Below are positions 25,809 to 34,155 of a stretch of DNA of 47,504 nt, in pieces; within the stretch, counting starts at the first letter, position 1, and each line of letters starts with the position of its first letter. This stretch comes from Myxococcales bacterium (GTDB taxonomy: Bacteria > Myxococcota_A > Polyangia > Fen-1088): positions 1-47,504 of the forward strand of contig PLNW01000123.1 of assembly GCA_003142855.1 (NCBI GenBank), in the 5' to 3' direction. The notes beneath the pieces are model-generated. The model made no database searches. It saw nothing but the letters and a program-made list of their open reading frames with translations, and was not told the DNA's origin. The translations under genes were made by a program, and so were the position numbers.

Positions 25809-27554
25809 CTACTCCTCCTCGTCTTCCTCGGGTAGCGACGTCACCTCTTGATCCGGTGCATGGCCTCCAAGCGCAACCTGCACTGTCGCATAGCCCTCGA
25901 TGAGCAGCCCAAAGTGCGGGCCCGCCCCCAAGACACGCATCTCGATATTGGCCGCGAGGTGGCTGTTGAAATGATAGATGAAACCAACCCCGGCGCCGTA
26001 GACCAGCGGCCCGCTGCGAACGGTGTCCGTGACGACGGTGGGCTTCGGTACAGTTATCGTGAAGCCGGTCACCGGATCCTTGGCAACGCTACCGTCGGGA
26101 TTGAGCTTCGGTTCGAGTTGCTTGCCGCCGGGATTGGTCGGCGGAAAAGCGAAGCGGTATCCGTCGCCACCTCCCAAATCGGCCGAGAACTGAAGCTGCG
26201 CATTGCCAGCGCCTAGGTCCAGGTAGTAGAGACCGCGCCCAAGCAGCGAAACCGCTCTCGTGGCCGGCGAGCCCGGGGACTGGTCACCGGAGCCCTCTGA
26301 CGAAATCCACTCATACCGGCCCTGGGCCGCAACCCCGATGTGATCGGTGATGAGATACCCGAGTTCGAGATAGCCGGTGATCGTACCTGCGAAACGAAAG
26401 CCAGGGCCGTAGGTGGGGCAGTCAGGGCATGCGGGGGGATGCCGCCATTCCAGATAGGAAGCCATGTGATAGCCGACGCCGGATCCCACGCCTGGGGCAA
26501 GCCAGAAAGCGCCCTTCCGTCGGCGGTGCAGGACCAGCTCGTGAATCTCGCTCTTCTGCTCGTCCTTGATGCGCTTCAGGGGATCGTCCCCGTCGCCCTT
26601 GCCGCCGGTCGCCACTCGTCGTGTCACCGGGGTCTCACCGGGCGCGGGTGGCGTCAGGATGATGGCGTTGGGAATGTCCCCTTGCCCGCTGGTGGCCACC
26701 ACGTTGTCGTCGCTGTCCCGGGCCTCGCAGTAGTACTGCATGCTCTCCCCGGTCGCTGCCTCTTCGGGAATGCTGGCCTCCAGCCAGCCATTGGGCGAGC
26801 TCTGCATGGCTGCGACGGCGTACGAGGGAGCGCCCGATGTCCGGAAGTAGAGCAGGACGCGTTCGGCCTTCAGTTTCGGCTTGGCGGCACAGCGTAGGAC
26901 GATCTCGTGACCTTCGGGCGCTTCTTCGACCGGCGGGCAATAGAGGTCGGTGGGCAACTCCGCGGGCAAGTCCGGTACTTTATTCACAACCGGTGGGGGC
27001 GCGGGAGTCGCTGGCGGCGGCGTCTTGGGCGGAGCAGGAGCAGGCGCTCGTGCAGGCGTGCGAGGGCCAGACTTGGCCGCGTCTGCCCACGGATCATCGG
27101 CCTGGCCTTTTTCAGCCGACACTTTGTCAAACTCGGCGGTCAGATTCGGGGTTGCCAGCGACGGTGTGAGCAGGATGTCGGCGCGAACGCTCTTGGCCAG
27201 GCCGAAGTACCGCACCGCACTCTTGCGGTCGTTGTATCCCAAAAAGTAGACCGCACCCAAGTGGACGTAGGTCCGAGCCAGCATCTTGTGCGTGAGCAGA
27301 TTCGCCTGTTTGGCCACCGTCACCGCCTGCAGGAGGCCGTCGCGGGCCGCATCGAATTTCTTGGCGTCGATCTGAGACAGGGCCTTCTTGTTCAACTCGA
27401 TAATCTTATTGACTGCCCGTTCATCTTCTTGGCCCAGCACCGGCGCAGCCGACGCTGCCAAGACGGTACCCACTAGAAAGACCCGCAAAGCCAACGAAAC
27501 CCTTTGGGCCACACCCGATGCAGCCGCCAGCCGTCGTGTAGTCGCATTTCCCAT
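25809..27554 (-). CDS. Exported TPR / outer-membrane-barrel-like protein
   Basis: A 581-residue protein with a signal peptide (VGTVLAASAAPVLGQ). Residues about 45-160 are a helical TPR-like domain (LSQIDAKKFDAARDGLLQAV, KSAVRYFGLAKSVRAD). A Pro/Ala linker at about 165-195 leads to an Ig-like strand region (about 200-300) and then a C-terminal part of alternating strands (GYLELGYLITDHIGVAAQGR, AGVGFIYHFNSHLAANIEM) that looks like an outer-membrane beta-barrel. It ends in an acidic EEDEEE tail. It is 17 nt downstream of the OmpA-TSP3 lipoprotein and surely cotranscribed. The order TPR, linker, barrel is common in myxobacterial envelope proteins. The function is unknown. Confidence 0.7.
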   Translation of the reverse strand: MGNATTRRLAAASGVAQRVSLALRVFLVGTVLAASAAPVLGQEDERAVNKIIELNKKALSQIDAKKFDAARDGLLQAVTVAKQANLLTHKMLARTYVHLGAVYFLGYNDRKSAVRYFGLAKSVRADILLTPSLATPNLTAEFDKVSAEKGQADDPWADAAKSGPRTPARAPAPAPPKTPPPATPAPPPVVNKVPDLPAELPTDLYCPPVEEAPEGHEIVLRCAAKPKLKAERVLLYFRTSGAPSYAVAAMQSSPNGWLEASIPEEAATGESMQYYCEARDSDDNVVATSGQGDIPNAIILTPPAPGETPVTRRVATGGKGDGDDPLKRIKDEQKSEIHELVLHRRRKGAFWLAPGVGSGVGYHMASYLEWRHPPACPDCPTYGPGFRFAGTITGYLELGYLITDHIGVAAQGRYEWISSEGSGDQSPGSPATRAVSLLGRGLYYLDLGAGNAQLQFSADLGGGDGYRFAFPPTNPGGKQLEPKLNPDGSVAKDPVTGFTITVPKPTVVTDTVRSGPLVYGAGVGFIYHFNSHLAANIEMRVLGAGPHFGLLIEGYATVQVALGGHAPDQEVTSLPEEDEEE

Positions 27555-27571
27555 CTTGGGTTGGTCCTCCG

Positions 27572-28567
27572 CTATTGCTGCAATATCATGAATTCGACGC
27601 GTCGGTTTCGTTCACGTCCCGCCGCGGTCTTGTTGGTCTCGATCGGCTTGTCAGGTCCGTACCCAACCGATGTCAGCCGACTGGCATCGACGCCACGGCC
27701 GACGACATAGGCCTTGACCGAATCGGCCCGCGCCTGCGACAGGCGCATGTTGCTGGTTCGGCCGCCGCGGGTGTCCGTGTGTCCCTCGACCCTGACCTGC
27801 ATGGTCGACCGGGTCTTGAGCACGTCGGCGACCTCATCCAGTAGGGCAAAGCTCTGCGGCATGATGGTTGCCCTGCCCGTGGCAAAGAAGACCGCCTGGT
27901 GAAGCTCGATCTTCTCCTGGGTCACCGAGACGAGCGTGTGTTTCTTGGGACAACCATGTTCTTCAGGCGGGCCCGGGTCGTTGGGACACAGATCCTCCGC
28001 ATCGGGAATGCCGTCCTGGTCGTTGTCCAAGTCGGGGCAACCATCCTCGTCCTCAAAGCCGTCCATGTCCTCGGGATCGTTGGGGCACTTGTCAAGGGTG
28101 TCGGGAATTCCGTCTTGATCGTTGTCGAGGTCAGGACAGCCATCTTCGTCCTGAAACCCGTCCTTGTCCTCGGGAACAGTGGGACAGAGGTCGCTGACAT
28201 CCGGGATGCCGTCGCCATCCGTGTCCACCGGGCCGGCTGGCGCAGGAGGCTTCACCACCGGCGGCTTTCCGCAAGCACCCACCGACGACAAGCGCAGGGC
28301 CTCGTGCACGTTGGCCTCGGCAATCTCGATGTGATTGAGGGCACCGAAGTACTCACCCCTGTCAAGCTCGAGCTCGGCGAACTCCAGGTTGGCTTCGGAA
28401 AGTGCCAGCGGACGGGGGGCGCACCGGTAGGCTCCTTTATCGCGCGCCTTGTGCACGCTCTCGCGCACGCCATTGGCCCGTATCGCCAAGTCCTGGCCCG
28501 CACAGCCCAGCAGCAAGAGCAAGAGCCCGGCGGTGCTCCCGACAATGGCTCGCCCTGGGCGGTTCAT
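27572..28567 (-). CDS. OmpA-family lipoprotein with thrombospondin type-3 repeats
   Basis: A 331-residue lipoprotein. The signal ends LLLLLGC, the lipobox. A helical DUF4398-like segment (about 35-95) is followed by three calcium-binding TSP3 repeats (DTDGDGIPDVSDLCP, DNDQDGIPDTLDKCP, DNDQDGIPDAEDLCP). The C-terminal OmpA domain carries the peptidoglycan-binding residues in VEGHTDTRGG, LSQARADSVKAYV and NRRVEFMI. It ties the outer membrane to the cell wall. The ATG at 28567 overlaps the stop of the DUF4398 gene (ATGA), which argues against the in-frame ATG four codons earlier. Downstream comes the barrel protein. Confidence 0.92.
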   Translation of the reverse strand: MNRPGRAIVGSTAGLLLLLLGCAGQDLAIRANGVRESVHKARDKGAYRCAPRPLALSEANLEFAELELDRGEYFGALNHIEIAEANVHEALRLSSVGACGKPPVVKPPAPAGPVDTDGDGIPDVSDLCPTVPEDKDGFQDEDGCPDLDNDQDGIPDTLDKCPNDPEDMDGFEDEDGCPDLDNDQDGIPDAEDLCPNDPGPPEEHGCPKKHTLVSVTQEKIELHQAVFFATGRATIMPQSFALLDEVADVLKTRSTMQVRVEGHTDTRGGRTSNMRLSQARADSVKAYVVGRGVDASRLTSVGYGPDKPIETNKTAAGRERNRRVEFMILQQ

Positions 28568-28905
28568 GGTTCCCCACATGTTGTGTGATCAGGCTCGACC
28601 GCTGCGCCCGTGGGCTGAGGTCGCTGGGCACGCGCGATGGCTTTGCGTGAACAGTCCTCACTGCGACGACCCCAGTCAACAGCGCTCTGGTAGTCGGAGT
28701 GGGCCGCGTCTTCACGAGCCTTGTGAAGGTACGCGACCGCCTTCGCGTACTCATAGGGCGCCTTCTGCTCCGCCCCTTCCTGCCCGGCCTGCGCCAAGGC
28801 AGAGGCAGCGCGGGAGCTGACCCGAGACAGATATTCGACCGGTCCGCAGCCCAGCGGAACGACAATCCCCAGGGCGAGCGCCCAAAGGCAGCGACGGGAC
28901 GTCAC
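28564..28905 (-). CDS. DUF4398-type small lipoprotein
   Basis: A 113-residue lipoprotein: signal, lipobox VPLGC, then helical stretches AASALAQAGQEGAEQKAPYE and YAKAVAYLHKAREDAAHSDY, typical of DUF4398 (the A-x(n)-AP-E-Y pattern). DUF4398 proteins usually sit beside OmpA-family proteins, as here. The start is a GTG at 28905; the frame is open for 70 more codons upstream but has no signal. A strong promoter TTGACG/TACGGT with a 17-bp spacer ends 6 nt before this GTG, so the message should be leaderless. It heads the operon with the OmpA-TSP3 lipoprotein and the barrel protein. Confidence 0.85.
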   Translation of the reverse strand: MTSRRCLWALALGIVVPLGCGPVEYLSRVSSRAASALAQAGQEGAEQKAPYEYAKAVAYLHKAREDAAHSDYQSAVDWGRRSEDCSRKAIARAQRPQPTGAAVEPDHTTCGEP

Positions 28906-28911
28906 ATTGCG

Positions 28912-28940
28912 ACCGTAGACAAATACCGCGAGTCCGTCAA
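28912..28940 (-). promoter_or_regulatory. Sigma-70 promoter of the envelope operon, start codon 6 nt after -10
   Basis: On the minus strand TTGACG (28940-28935) and TACGGT (28917-28912) are exactly 17 bp apart, and TACGGT ends 6 nt before the GTG at 28905. This is one of the best -35/-10 matches in the window and the clearest case for a leaderless start. Confidence 0.6.
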
Positions 28941-29248
28941 GATGTGGCGCGCGTTGGCGCCCGGCCCCCTCAACTGTCCGCCCGCGGGCTCGCAGACTCA
29001 CAGCAGTCGCCCTCCGGCTGCGAGCCCCGCCGCACCTGCGTGGATTGGGCTTGGGCGCCCGCGGCCTGCTGCTGCCCAGCCACAAAGTCCAGCAAACGAC
29101 GCACGACGAGGCCATCCGTCGTCCCGGCGCCGTTCAGTCGCAGAAAAAGCACGTGCCCACATCCGATTCTCTCTTGATTTTCGTAGCGTTTTCGGGATAT
29201 TAGCAGACGTTCGTAGGAATTGATTGTCACCCCCCGCCGGAGGCCCCT
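28941..29248. other. Intergenic space between divergent genes, possible small frame
   Basis: No repeat or RNA gene is evident. A minus-strand frame from a GTG near 29149 to a TGA at 28970 gives about 60 residues (VLFLRLNGAGTTDG, VVRRLLDFVAGQQQAAGAQA) with a hydrophobic start; I cannot support it as a gene. The right part (about 29160-29215) is unusually AT-rich and holds a candidate rightward promoter for the 84-residue gene. Confidence 0.4.
29174..29201 (+). promoter_or_regulatory. Candidate promoter of the 84-residue gene
   Basis: TTGATT (29174-29179) and GATATT (29196-29201), 16 bp apart, lie in the only AT-rich patch of the region, about 47 nt before the GTG at 29249. Unlike the leaderless promoters, it leaves room for the visible Shine-Dalgarno. 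Confidence 0.35.
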
Positions 29249-29503
29249 GTGAAACAACTCATCGCCTTTCTCCTTGACCACGCGATGCTCGACTTTTCCG
29301 GCGGGCTCACGATCGAAATGGTCAAGGATTTCATTCGCGATGACGAGAGTCGCGAGGCGCGCGCCCTGCTGGCCAAGCTCATGCAAGACGGCGGTGTCGA
29401 AGACATGCAGCTCACCCTGGCTGACTGCCTACAGGAACAACTTCGCACCGGACTGAACGAAGACGTTGTTCGCGAGCAGCTCAAACTCTACGTCGAAAGC
29501 TGA
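29249..29503 (+). CDS. Small acidic protein of unknown function
   Basis: An 84-residue protein that I do not recognise. It starts at a GTG with GGAGG 5 nt upstream. The sequence begins MKQLIAFLLDHAMLDFSGGL and continues with helices rich in Glu, Asp and Leu (REARALLAKLMQDGGVEDMQ, NEDVVREQLKLYVES). The pattern suggests a small helical bundle. There is no signal peptide or known motif. Its own promoter and clear ribosome site argue that it is a real gene. It is convergent with valS and nearly touches it: its stop is at 29501-29503, and valS ends at 29507. Confidence 0.75.
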   Translation: MKQLIAFLLDHAMLDFSGGLTIEMVKDFIRDDESREARALLAKLMQDGGVEDMQLTLADCLQEQLRTGLNEDVVREQLKLYVES

Positions 29504-29506
29504 GAA

Positions 29507-32197
29507 CTAGCTAAGCCCCTTGAGCGTCGCATCGAGGCGCGTCATGGCCGCTTCGATCTCAGCCAGGCGGGCTCGGTCCTTCTCCAGCACAGCCGCAGGC
29601 GCACGTTCGAGGAATTGCGGGTTGGCCAGCTTCTTGGCCAGGTGATCGCGATCCTTGTCCAACTTGGCGCGATCCTTCTCCAGCTTGGAACGTTCGGCGG
29701 CGGAGTCGGCCGGGGCTTCCAGCTGGAGAATGACCTCCACGTCGCCGGCTAGACCTGTGGCCACCGTCCCCTGCAGCGCCTCGCCGGTCCGACGCACCAC
29801 CAGGTCACCCAGCTTGGCCTGCTCGAGCACGAGGTGGCGGTATCCATCCAGGATGGTCTTCTTGTAGTCGTCAGCCACGTTCAGGATCACTCGGGGCCGC
29901 TGGATCGACGGTACACTCTTCTCGGTACGCAGCATGCGGATGGTGGTCACCACCTTCTGCACCAGCGCCATCGATGCCTCGCTGGCATCGTCGACGTAGC
30001 GCGGATCCGGGATGGGGTAGAGCGTGATCATGATGCTCTGGGGTGCACCCTGTGGTTTGGGCAACTGCTGCCAAAGCTCCTCGGTAAGGAACGGCATGAA
30101 TGGGTGCAGGAGGCGCATGGCCGCGTCCAGTGCCGTGGCCAAGGTCCCCTGGATCTTCCAGCGCTCGGCGGCCTTGCTCGGGTCTTGCAAACGCGCCTTG
30201 GCCAACTCGATGTACCAATCACAAATGTCGTTCCAGATGAAGTGGTACAGCCCCTGCGCCGCCTCGGCGATTCTGAAGTCCTCAAGAGCGCGGTTGGTTT
30301 CTTCGCTGGTGCGCTGGACCCGAGACAGAATCCAGCGCTCGGGCAGGTCGTATTCGACGCTGTCGGGGCCCTCTGCGGTTCGGTCGGCGAACTGATCCGC
30401 GTTGTAGTCAGTGAGGTTCATCAACACGAAGCGGGTCGCGTTCCAAATCTTGTTGGCAAACCGTCGCGCATCCTCCACGTGGGACAGGGAGAACTTGATG
30501 TTCTTGCCCTGCGCGGCCTGGTTGGTCATCCAGGCCAGCGCCCAGCGTAGCGGATCCGCCCCGTGCTTCTGCGCGACGTCCAGGGGGTCGATGGTGTTGC
30601 CCTTGACCTTGGACATCTTGTCGCCCTTCTCGTCGGTCACCATGGTGTGCAGGTACACCGTGCGGAAGGGAACCTTCTTCATGAAGTGCAGCCCGGCCAT
30701 CATCATGCGGGCCACCCAGAAAAAGAGGATGTCGTAGCCGGTCTCCATTACGCTGGTGGGATAGAAGGTGCGCAGATCGCGTGTCTCGTCGGGCCAGCCC
30801 AAGGTCGCAAAGGGCCACAGCCACGACGAGAACCAGGTGTCGAGCACGTCTTCGTCTTGCCTCAGGCTCACGCCCCCGCATTTGCTGCACGCCTGCGGCG
30901 TGGTGCGCGCCACCGTGATGCCGGCGCAGCTTGCGCAATACCAGGCCGGGATGCGATGTCCCCACCACAGCTGGCGCGAAATACACCAATCGCGGATGTT
31001 GTTCATCCAGTGAAAGTAGGTCTTGCTCCAGCTCTCCGGCACGAAGCGGGTCTTGCCCTGCTCCACCGCCTCGATGGCCGGCTTGGCCAGTGGCTCCATC
31101 TTGACGAACCACTGGGTGGACAGCATGGGCTCAACCACGGTGCGGCAGCGCTGGCAGTGTCCCACGGCGTGGACATGCGGCTTGCTGCCACGTTCGAGAC
31201 CCAGCTCTTTGATCTTGGCCTTGACCTGCTTGCGCGCCTCGAAGCGATCCAGCCCCGCAAACGGCCCGCCCTCCGCAGTCACCACCCCCTTCTCGTCGAA
31301 GATCGAAATGAAGCCCAGCTTGTGGCGCTGGCCACACTCGAAATCGTTGGGGTCGTGTGCTGGCGTGACCTTCACCGCACCCGTGCCGAACTTGGGATCG
31401 ACCAAGATGGGGTCGGCCACAATCGGGAACGTCCGATCGATGAACGGGTGCCGGATCATCTTTCCGATCTTCGCCTGGTGGCGCGGGTCATCGGGGTGCA
31501 CCGCCACCGCCGTGTCGCCCAGCATGGTTTCGGGCCGTGTGGTCGCGACCACGACCTCGCCTGTGCCATCGGCCAACGGATAGGCGAATTCCCACAGCTC
31601 GCCCTGCGCACCTTCGTCGTGTTCGACCTCGAGATCGGACAGCGCCGTCCGGCACGACACGCACCAGTTAATGAGGCGCCGATCGCGGTAGATGAGCCCC
31701 TCTTCGTGCAGGCGCACGAAGGCCTCGATGACCGCGCGCGAGTAGTCGGGCTCCATGGTGAACTTCAGGCGCTCCCAGTCCAGAGAGCAACCCATCACCT
31801 TGAGCTGTTCGAGAATGCGGCTGCCGTAGCGCTCGCGCCAATCCCAGATGCGCTTGACGAACTCCTCGCGTCCGATGTCGTGGCGGGATTTCTTTTCCGT
31901 GGCCCGCAGCTCGCGTTCCACCACCATCTGGGTGGCGATGCCGGCGTGGTCGGTTCCGGGAAGCCACATCGCATTGTACGCGGCCATGCGCCGCCAGCGC
32001 ACCAGGATGTCCTGGATGGCGCAGGTGAGCGCGTGGCCCATGTGCAGTGAACCGGTCACATTCGGCGGCGGGATGACGATGCAGAAGGGCGCCTTGGGTG
32101 TGACCGCGTCGGCGTGGAAGTAGCCGCAGTTCAGCCACTCCTGGTACCAGCGCGACTCGATAGCAGTGGGGTCGTAGGTCTTGGCAAGTTCGTTCAT
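29507..32197 (-). CDS. valS: Valyl-tRNA synthetase
   Basis: Charges tRNA-Val; a class I synthetase of 896 residues. The HIGH-type motif is in PPPNVTGSLHMGHAL near residue 45, and the KMSKS motif is KMSKVKGN near 528. The CP1 editing domain, which removes mischarged threonine, shows TTRPETMLGDTAVAVHP. A zinc-like pair of CxxC clusters (CASC, CSKC) sits at about 420-445. The C-terminal coiled coil (EKDRAKLDKDRDHLAKK) grips the tRNA. All expected parts are present. No tRNA or T-box-like leader is seen upstream; a family B repeat lies there instead. Confidence 0.98.
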   Translation of the reverse strand: MNELAKTYDPTAIESRWYQEWLNCGYFHADAVTPKAPFCIVIPPPNVTGSLHMGHALTCAIQDILVRWRRMAAYNAMWLPGTDHAGIATQMVVERELRATEKKSRHDIGREEFVKRIWDWRERYGSRILEQLKVMGCSLDWERLKFTMEPDYSRAVIEAFVRLHEEGLIYRDRRLINWCVSCRTALSDLEVEHDEGAQGELWEFAYPLADGTGEVVVATTRPETMLGDTAVAVHPDDPRHQAKIGKMIRHPFIDRTFPIVADPILVDPKFGTGAVKVTPAHDPNDFECGQRHKLGFISIFDEKGVVTAEGGPFAGLDRFEARKQVKAKIKELGLERGSKPHVHAVGHCQRCRTVVEPMLSTQWFVKMEPLAKPAIEAVEQGKTRFVPESWSKTYFHWMNNIRDWCISRQLWWGHRIPAWYCASCAGITVARTTPQACSKCGGVSLRQDEDVLDTWFSSWLWPFATLGWPDETRDLRTFYPTSVMETGYDILFFWVARMMMAGLHFMKKVPFRTVYLHTMVTDEKGDKMSKVKGNTIDPLDVAQKHGADPLRWALAWMTNQAAQGKNIKFSLSHVEDARRFANKIWNATRFVLMNLTDYNADQFADRTAEGPDSVEYDLPERWILSRVQRTSEETNRALEDFRIAEAAQGLYHFIWNDICDWYIELAKARLQDPSKAAERWKIQGTLATALDAAMRLLHPFMPFLTEELWQQLPKPQGAPQSIMITLYPIPDPRYVDDASEASMALVQKVVTTIRMLRTEKSVPSIQRPRVILNVADDYKKTILDGYRHLVLEQAKLGDLVVRRTGEALQGTVATGLAGDVEVILQLEAPADSAAERSKLEKDRAKLDKDRDHLAKKLANPQFLERAPAAVLEKDRARLAEIEAAMTRLDATLKGLS

Positions 32198-32271
32198 GGG
32201 GTGCTACGTCGAATAGAAGGGAAAGAGAGTAGTACCGCCTTTCAGAAATTCCTAGCTGGTTTCCGGTGGAT

Positions 32272-32362
32272 GGCGGGGGACCGGTGGCCGGCGAGGGCGC
32301 GCGCGAAGCGCGCGGGGTGGGCGGAGTGGGCTGTCCGTCCCGAAGTCCCCGAAGGGGAGCCG
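32272..32362 (+). repeat. Dispersed repeat, family B, copy 3
   Basis: GGGCGCGCGCGAAGCGCGCG is followed by GGGTGGGCGGAGTGGG and the hairpin-prone CCCCGAAGGGG. It shares its core with copies at 604 and 10168. It fills most of the gap between valS and the response-regulator gene; I see nothing else there. Confidence 0.55.
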
Positions 32363-32403
32363 ATGGCCGATGGCCGGTTCCGTTTCCGGCGCCGGGGACC
32401 TCT

Positions 32404-33597
32404 CTATCGCCTGCCAGCGGCCAGGCGATCGATCTCTTGCTTGATGATCACCTCGGCCAACTCAGGAACCACTTCCCACACCACCTGCTCGATGATCTCG
32501 CGCGAAAGCTTGGCGATTGCTTCGTACTCGCGACCGCGGGCCGCGATGGCCGCGACCTTCTGATCGATGGCCGACGACACGGCCGCCACCAGGGGCGCCG
32601 GCGCGGCTGGTGGCGCCGCGACCGGCATACTCGCCGATCGCCGAGTCGGCACTTGCGAAGCCACGGCTGTCGGGGGCACCGGCGTGGGTGCGACCGGGAC
32701 AGGCGGCGCGACCCGAGGGACAACGCCAGGCGGAGGCAGGCTCGGCCGGGGCACCGGCGGCCGCGCTGCCGCGGGAGGAGCAGCCGGGGAGCCGGGGACT
32801 TGGGAGGGCCCACCCACAGCCGGGAAGCCCATGATGGTCCGGGCGCCGGTGGGGCGCGCCGAAGTTTCCGGCGCATAAGCCGGGCTCAGGTCAGGGAGCG
32901 GGGCCGCAGGCCGAGTCGCTGCCGCAGGGGCCGGCGGGGACACACCAGGAATCAACGAAGGCCTGCTCGCTGGGGCGACCGCGGGGGGCGGTGAAGGGGC
33001 AGGCGCCGGCCGTGTCCCCGGCCAAGTCGGGGGCCGAGCCATCCATGACGCCGGGCCCGCCGCCGAGCCACGCTCGATGGTGAACTCACCGTAGTTGTCA
33101 TCGTCGGGCGCCACGACTTCGTCTTCGATGTTGACCTCCTCGATGGGAGGCCAGGGGGACGCCGGGGCTGCTGCGCGCGGCGGCGCCATGGCAGACACCT
33201 CCGCAGCCGGCGCGGGTGCCGGTCGGACCGGAACGATCAGGGCCGCGCTCACGCTATCGAGCAACACCTGACTGTCAAACGGCTTGAGCAGATGACCGTC
33301 GGCGCCAACGCGGCGCGCGCGCGCCTCATCCAGCGGATTCTGGGTGGAAGCCAGAATGTGCACGGGCACGCTGTGCAGGGCCGGATCGGCCTTCACCGAG
33401 GCACACAGGTCGTACCCGCTGCCGTTCCCCAGCACCGCGTCGGCGATGATCAGGTCAGGCCGTGCCCCCTTGGCGGCGACCAGAGCCTCCTCCACTGATC
33501 GGGCGGCCAGGAGTGCGTAGTCCTGGCCACCCAGGACCATAGCGAAGGCCTTTTGGATCGTCAGGCTGTCGTCGGCGACCAGTATGCGCTTGCCCAT
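32404..33597 (-). CDS. Response regulator with Pro-rich linker and conserved C-terminal helix
   Basis: A 397-residue protein. Residues 1-120 form a CheY-like receiver with the acidic pocket in ILVADDSLTIQK, the phosphorylated Asp in LIIADAVLGNGSGYD and the Lys in HLLKPFDSQ. The middle (about 130-335) is low-complexity Pro/Ala/Val sequence. The last 55 residues are a charged amphipathic helix (REYEAIAKLSREIIEQVVWE, then VVPELAEVIIKQEIDRL). This tail resembles, from memory, tails in other deltaproteobacterial receivers and the PopZ-type C-terminal helix; it probably mediates multimerisation or pole binding. There is no output DNA-binding domain. I start at the ATG at 33597. Confidence 0.85.
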   Translation of the reverse strand: MGKRILVADDSLTIQKAFAMVLGGQDYALLAARSVEEALVAAKGARPDLIIADAVLGNGSGYDLCASVKADPALHSVPVHILASTQNPLDEARARRVGADGHLLKPFDSQVLLDSVSAALIVPVRPAPAPAAEVSAMAPPRAAAPASPWPPIEEVNIEDEVVAPDDDNYGEFTIERGSAAGPASWMARPPTWPGTRPAPAPSPPPAVAPASRPSLIPGVSPPAPAAATRPAAPLPDLSPAYAPETSARPTGARTIMGFPAVGGPSQVPGSPAAPPAAARPPVPRPSLPPPGVVPRVAPPVPVAPTPVPPTAVASQVPTRRSASMPVAAPPAAPAPLVAAVSSAIDQKVAAIAARGREYEAIAKLSREIIEQVVWEVVPELAEVIIKQEIDRLAAGRR

Positions 33598-33687
33598 CGA
33601 ATACCCAAGCAGTCTCTCTTCGATAACACGTGAACCCAGGGGGGTCAATTACGGGAGGGGAAAGGTGCACTTTTCCACGAGACGGTT

Positions 33688-34155
33688 ATGATGGCGCCAA
33701 GCGTGCCAAGCTGCGCGCTTGCATCTCTGATGGCCCGAATTCCCGAGCCTCCGTCGTCACGCGCCTTCCCCATGGGCTGCGCGACGTTTCGCCTGTCCCT
33801 GGCCGTAGCCCTGGCACTGGCGGCCTCATTCGCGGCCCGGCCAGCCGCCCAGGCGGCCGAGCCTGACCCCTGGTTCGGCCGCGACAAAGCCATGCATTTC
33901 AGCGTCAGCCTCGCCCTGGCCGGCAACGCCTACGCGGACTCGTCGGCTTTCACCAATCGTACCAGTATCCGGGTCCTGTCAGGCGTCGGCGTCGGCTTGG
34001 CAGCGGGAATCGCCAAGGAACTCGCCGACCAGTACGGCGGAAGGGGCCTGTCCTGGCGTGACCTCACCTGGGACGCCGTCGGTACAGCCACGGGGACATT
34101 AGTTGCGTGGCTGGTCGACCGATATCTACTTGAGAAGACACGGAGACACTCATGA
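33688..34155 (+). CDS. YfiM-like (DUF2279) small exported protein
   Basis: A 155-residue protein as listed. The best signal peptide starts at the internal ATG at 33772 (MGCATFRLSLAVALALAAS), so the true protein may be 127 residues; the upstream ATG at 33688 lacks that form. The mature part has WFGRDKAMHFSVSLALAGNA, GVGVGLAAGIAKELADQYGG and SWRDLTWDAVGTATG. That pattern matches DUF2279/YfiM-like proteins, whose conserved DK..H and KE..D residues line helices. The function is not known to me. It overlaps the LOG-family gene by four bases (ATGA) and leads that operon. Confidence 0.75.
   Translation: MMAPSVPSCALASLMARIPEPPSSRAFPMGCATFRLSLAVALALAASFAARPAAQAAEPDPWFGRDKAMHFSVSLALAGNAYADSSAFTNRTSIRVLSGVGVGLAAGIAKELADQYGGRGLSWRDLTWDAVGTATGTLVAWLVDRYLLEKTRRHS

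Noticed and set aside
27950..28230. Regular DNA repeats, at first like a CRISPR array
   Set aside because: They are the coding repeats of the thrombospondin type-3 domain (DNDQDGIPD units), in frame, with no spacers or cas genes.
30563..32050. A 495-codon plus-strand open frame
   Set aside because: It is antisense to valS and shows no protein family features.
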